Below, piece by piece: positions 63,133 through 64,000 of a DNA stretch of 64,000 nucleotides. This stretch comes from an uncultured Prevotellaceae bacterium (GTDB taxonomy: Bacteria > Bacteroidota > Bacteroidia > Bacteroidales > Muribaculaceae). Every line of letters starts with the position of its first letter. Position 1 is the stretch's first letter. The stretch spans positions 1-64,000 of the forward strand of contig ONIY01000007.1 of assembly GCA_900318065.1 (NCBI GenBank), given 5' to 3'. A program made the position numbers and the translations under genes. The notes under the pieces were generated by a model. It saw only the letters and a program-made list of their open reading frames with translations, had not been told where the DNA came from and did not search any database.

Positions 63133-64000
63133 TCAGTTCCACTGGTTGAAGTTGAAGGTGCTCTCGATGGCTTGCTCCAAGTTGTCGGGGAGGGCGCTGA
63201 AGAAGTCGTGGCCAGTGATGCGCTCCACCTCGTCGACCGAGCATGCGTGGCGTGCGACACCTCCACCACCCTCGTGATTGGCATAGACAAAGCCAATAGC
63301 CCGATTGCGGCTTGGGTCGAGCACCACCTTGAAAAATCCTGCTGGCACCACTATGTCGCCATTGTTGCCAATGCGCCTGCTTGTGCCATTGAAGATAGGC
63401 CCTGTTGCCACAACAATCTTGCCCTGGGTACGTGCCCAGTCGTGGATTTTGAGTTCCAGTTTATTCCAACTGCCTCCATTGAGGTCGTGGTCTTGCGGGC
63501 AGATGTTGGTCATCAAGAAGCAGTCGCTCATCGACTGACGGCTCCAGCGCATATCGTTGGCAGGCGCCATGTGTCCACGGTCATAGCCACTACCCTTGTA
63601 CTCATACCATTCAGGGCATCCACGCACCGACGGGTCGGCAAAGAACTTGTAGTTACGGCGGTTCTCGGCGTTAGGCCCGTTGGTAACAGCTACCATGTCG
63701 CTTGTGAGCACATAACTCACGCAGTTGGGCACCCGATAGGCCGAGTTGAAGTTCACCGTCATAGCCGCGTAACGCTTAGTCACATTATTATAGCGAGAAT
63801 TAATCTTCACCTCGGTGAGACTGGTGCTCTCCACTCTCACGCCACTACTGTTGCTGTTATAGCGGTTGTCACGGCTGTCGTTATAGTTGTTGTAGAAGCC
63901 ACTTCGATAGCCGTCGCTTCTCTCATTGTCCTTATTGCGTTTTTTGTTGCGTTTCTTGTCTTTCCTCGACTTGTTCCAGTCGCTGCTCGAGCGATAGAAG
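63133..64000 (-). CDS. DNA/RNA non-specific endonuclease (start outside window)
   Basis: The frame is open to the right edge, so the N-terminus and any signal peptide are missing; a GTG at 63840 is probably internal. The visible 289 residues hold an Asn/Ser/Arg-rich basic linker (RKDKKRNKKRNKDNERS) and then the His-Me finger nuclease domain with DRGHMAPANDMRWS (active-site His) and TNICPQDHDLNGGSWNKLE (metal-binding Asn). It should cleave DNA and RNA outside the cytoplasm, for nutrition or exclusion of foreign DNA. Confidence 0.9.
   Translation of the reverse strand, partial: FYRSSSDWNKSRKDKKRNKKRNKDNERSDGYRSGFYNNYNDSRDNRYNSNSSGVRVESTSLTEVKINSRYNNVTKRYAAMTVNFNSAYRVPNCVSYVLTSDMVAVTNGPNAENRRNYKFFADPSVRGCPEWYEYKGSGYDRGHMAPANDMRWSRQSMSDCFLMTNICPQDHDLNGGSWNKLELKIHDWARTQGKIVVATGPIFNGTSRRIGNNGDIVVPAGFFKVVLDPSRNRAIGFVYANHEGGGGVARHACSVDEVERITGHDFFSALPDNLEQAIESTFNFNQWN

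Noticed and set aside
62963..63244. Minus-strand frame running through the heptamer array
   Set aside because: It encodes only repetitive residues and overlaps the real nuclease end.

Overview
The window looks like a chromosomal segment of a gut-type Bacteroidales bacterium (Bacteroidota); I cannot name the genus. Signs are promoters of the TAnnTTTG type with a TTG about 20 bases upstream, a general lack of Shine-Dalgarno sequences, a CarboxypepD_reg-type outer-membrane receptor, long secreted proteins with a sorting-like C-terminus, and Bacteroidales-style housekeeping blocks.

Layout. 1-7939: right end of a prophage or prophage remnant, with a tape-measure gene broken by a 23-bp duplication, an AT-rich two-gene cargo (moron) with its own promoter and terminator, a tail protein, and an integrase beside tRNA-Val, the probable attachment site. 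8118-13046: HAD phosphatase, Omp85-family lipoprotein, a candidate small RNA and a DUF4143 ATPase behind repeated promoter-proximal boxes. 13132-26492: DPP-IV-like peptidase, a DUF559 nuclease gene sitting in repeat elements, then a leftward block of ABC transporter, LolA-like protein, FtsK, TrkH, TrkA, Dxs and a small membrane protein. 26880-42648: outer-membrane proteins, a REP-type (HUH) transposase gene between two arrays of a 25-bp repeat, and three tandem repeat-rich secreted giants, the third broken by a 2-bp insertion. 42876-52662: GH53 galactanase, SbcD/SbcC, a TrmH-family methyltransferase and a rightward run of small metabolic genes. 52756-61519: an AT-richer defence island. 61558-64000: MnmE and a secreted DNA/RNA nuclease that runs off the window.

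The defence island is the most interesting part. It holds a HipA-like remnant, an MqsR-like toxin, an MqsA-like antitoxin fused to a Panacea domain, and then a kleisin / MukE / SMC / TOPRIM quartet in the order of the Wadjet (JetABCD) anti-plasmid system. All six intact genes are tightly packed behind one promoter carrying an MqsA-like palindrome, so the antitoxin may control the Wadjet genes. JetD is unusually short. A second theme is intergenic repeats of many periods (7, 9, 10, 25 and about 66 bp), two families of which closely surround a nuclease or transposase gene.
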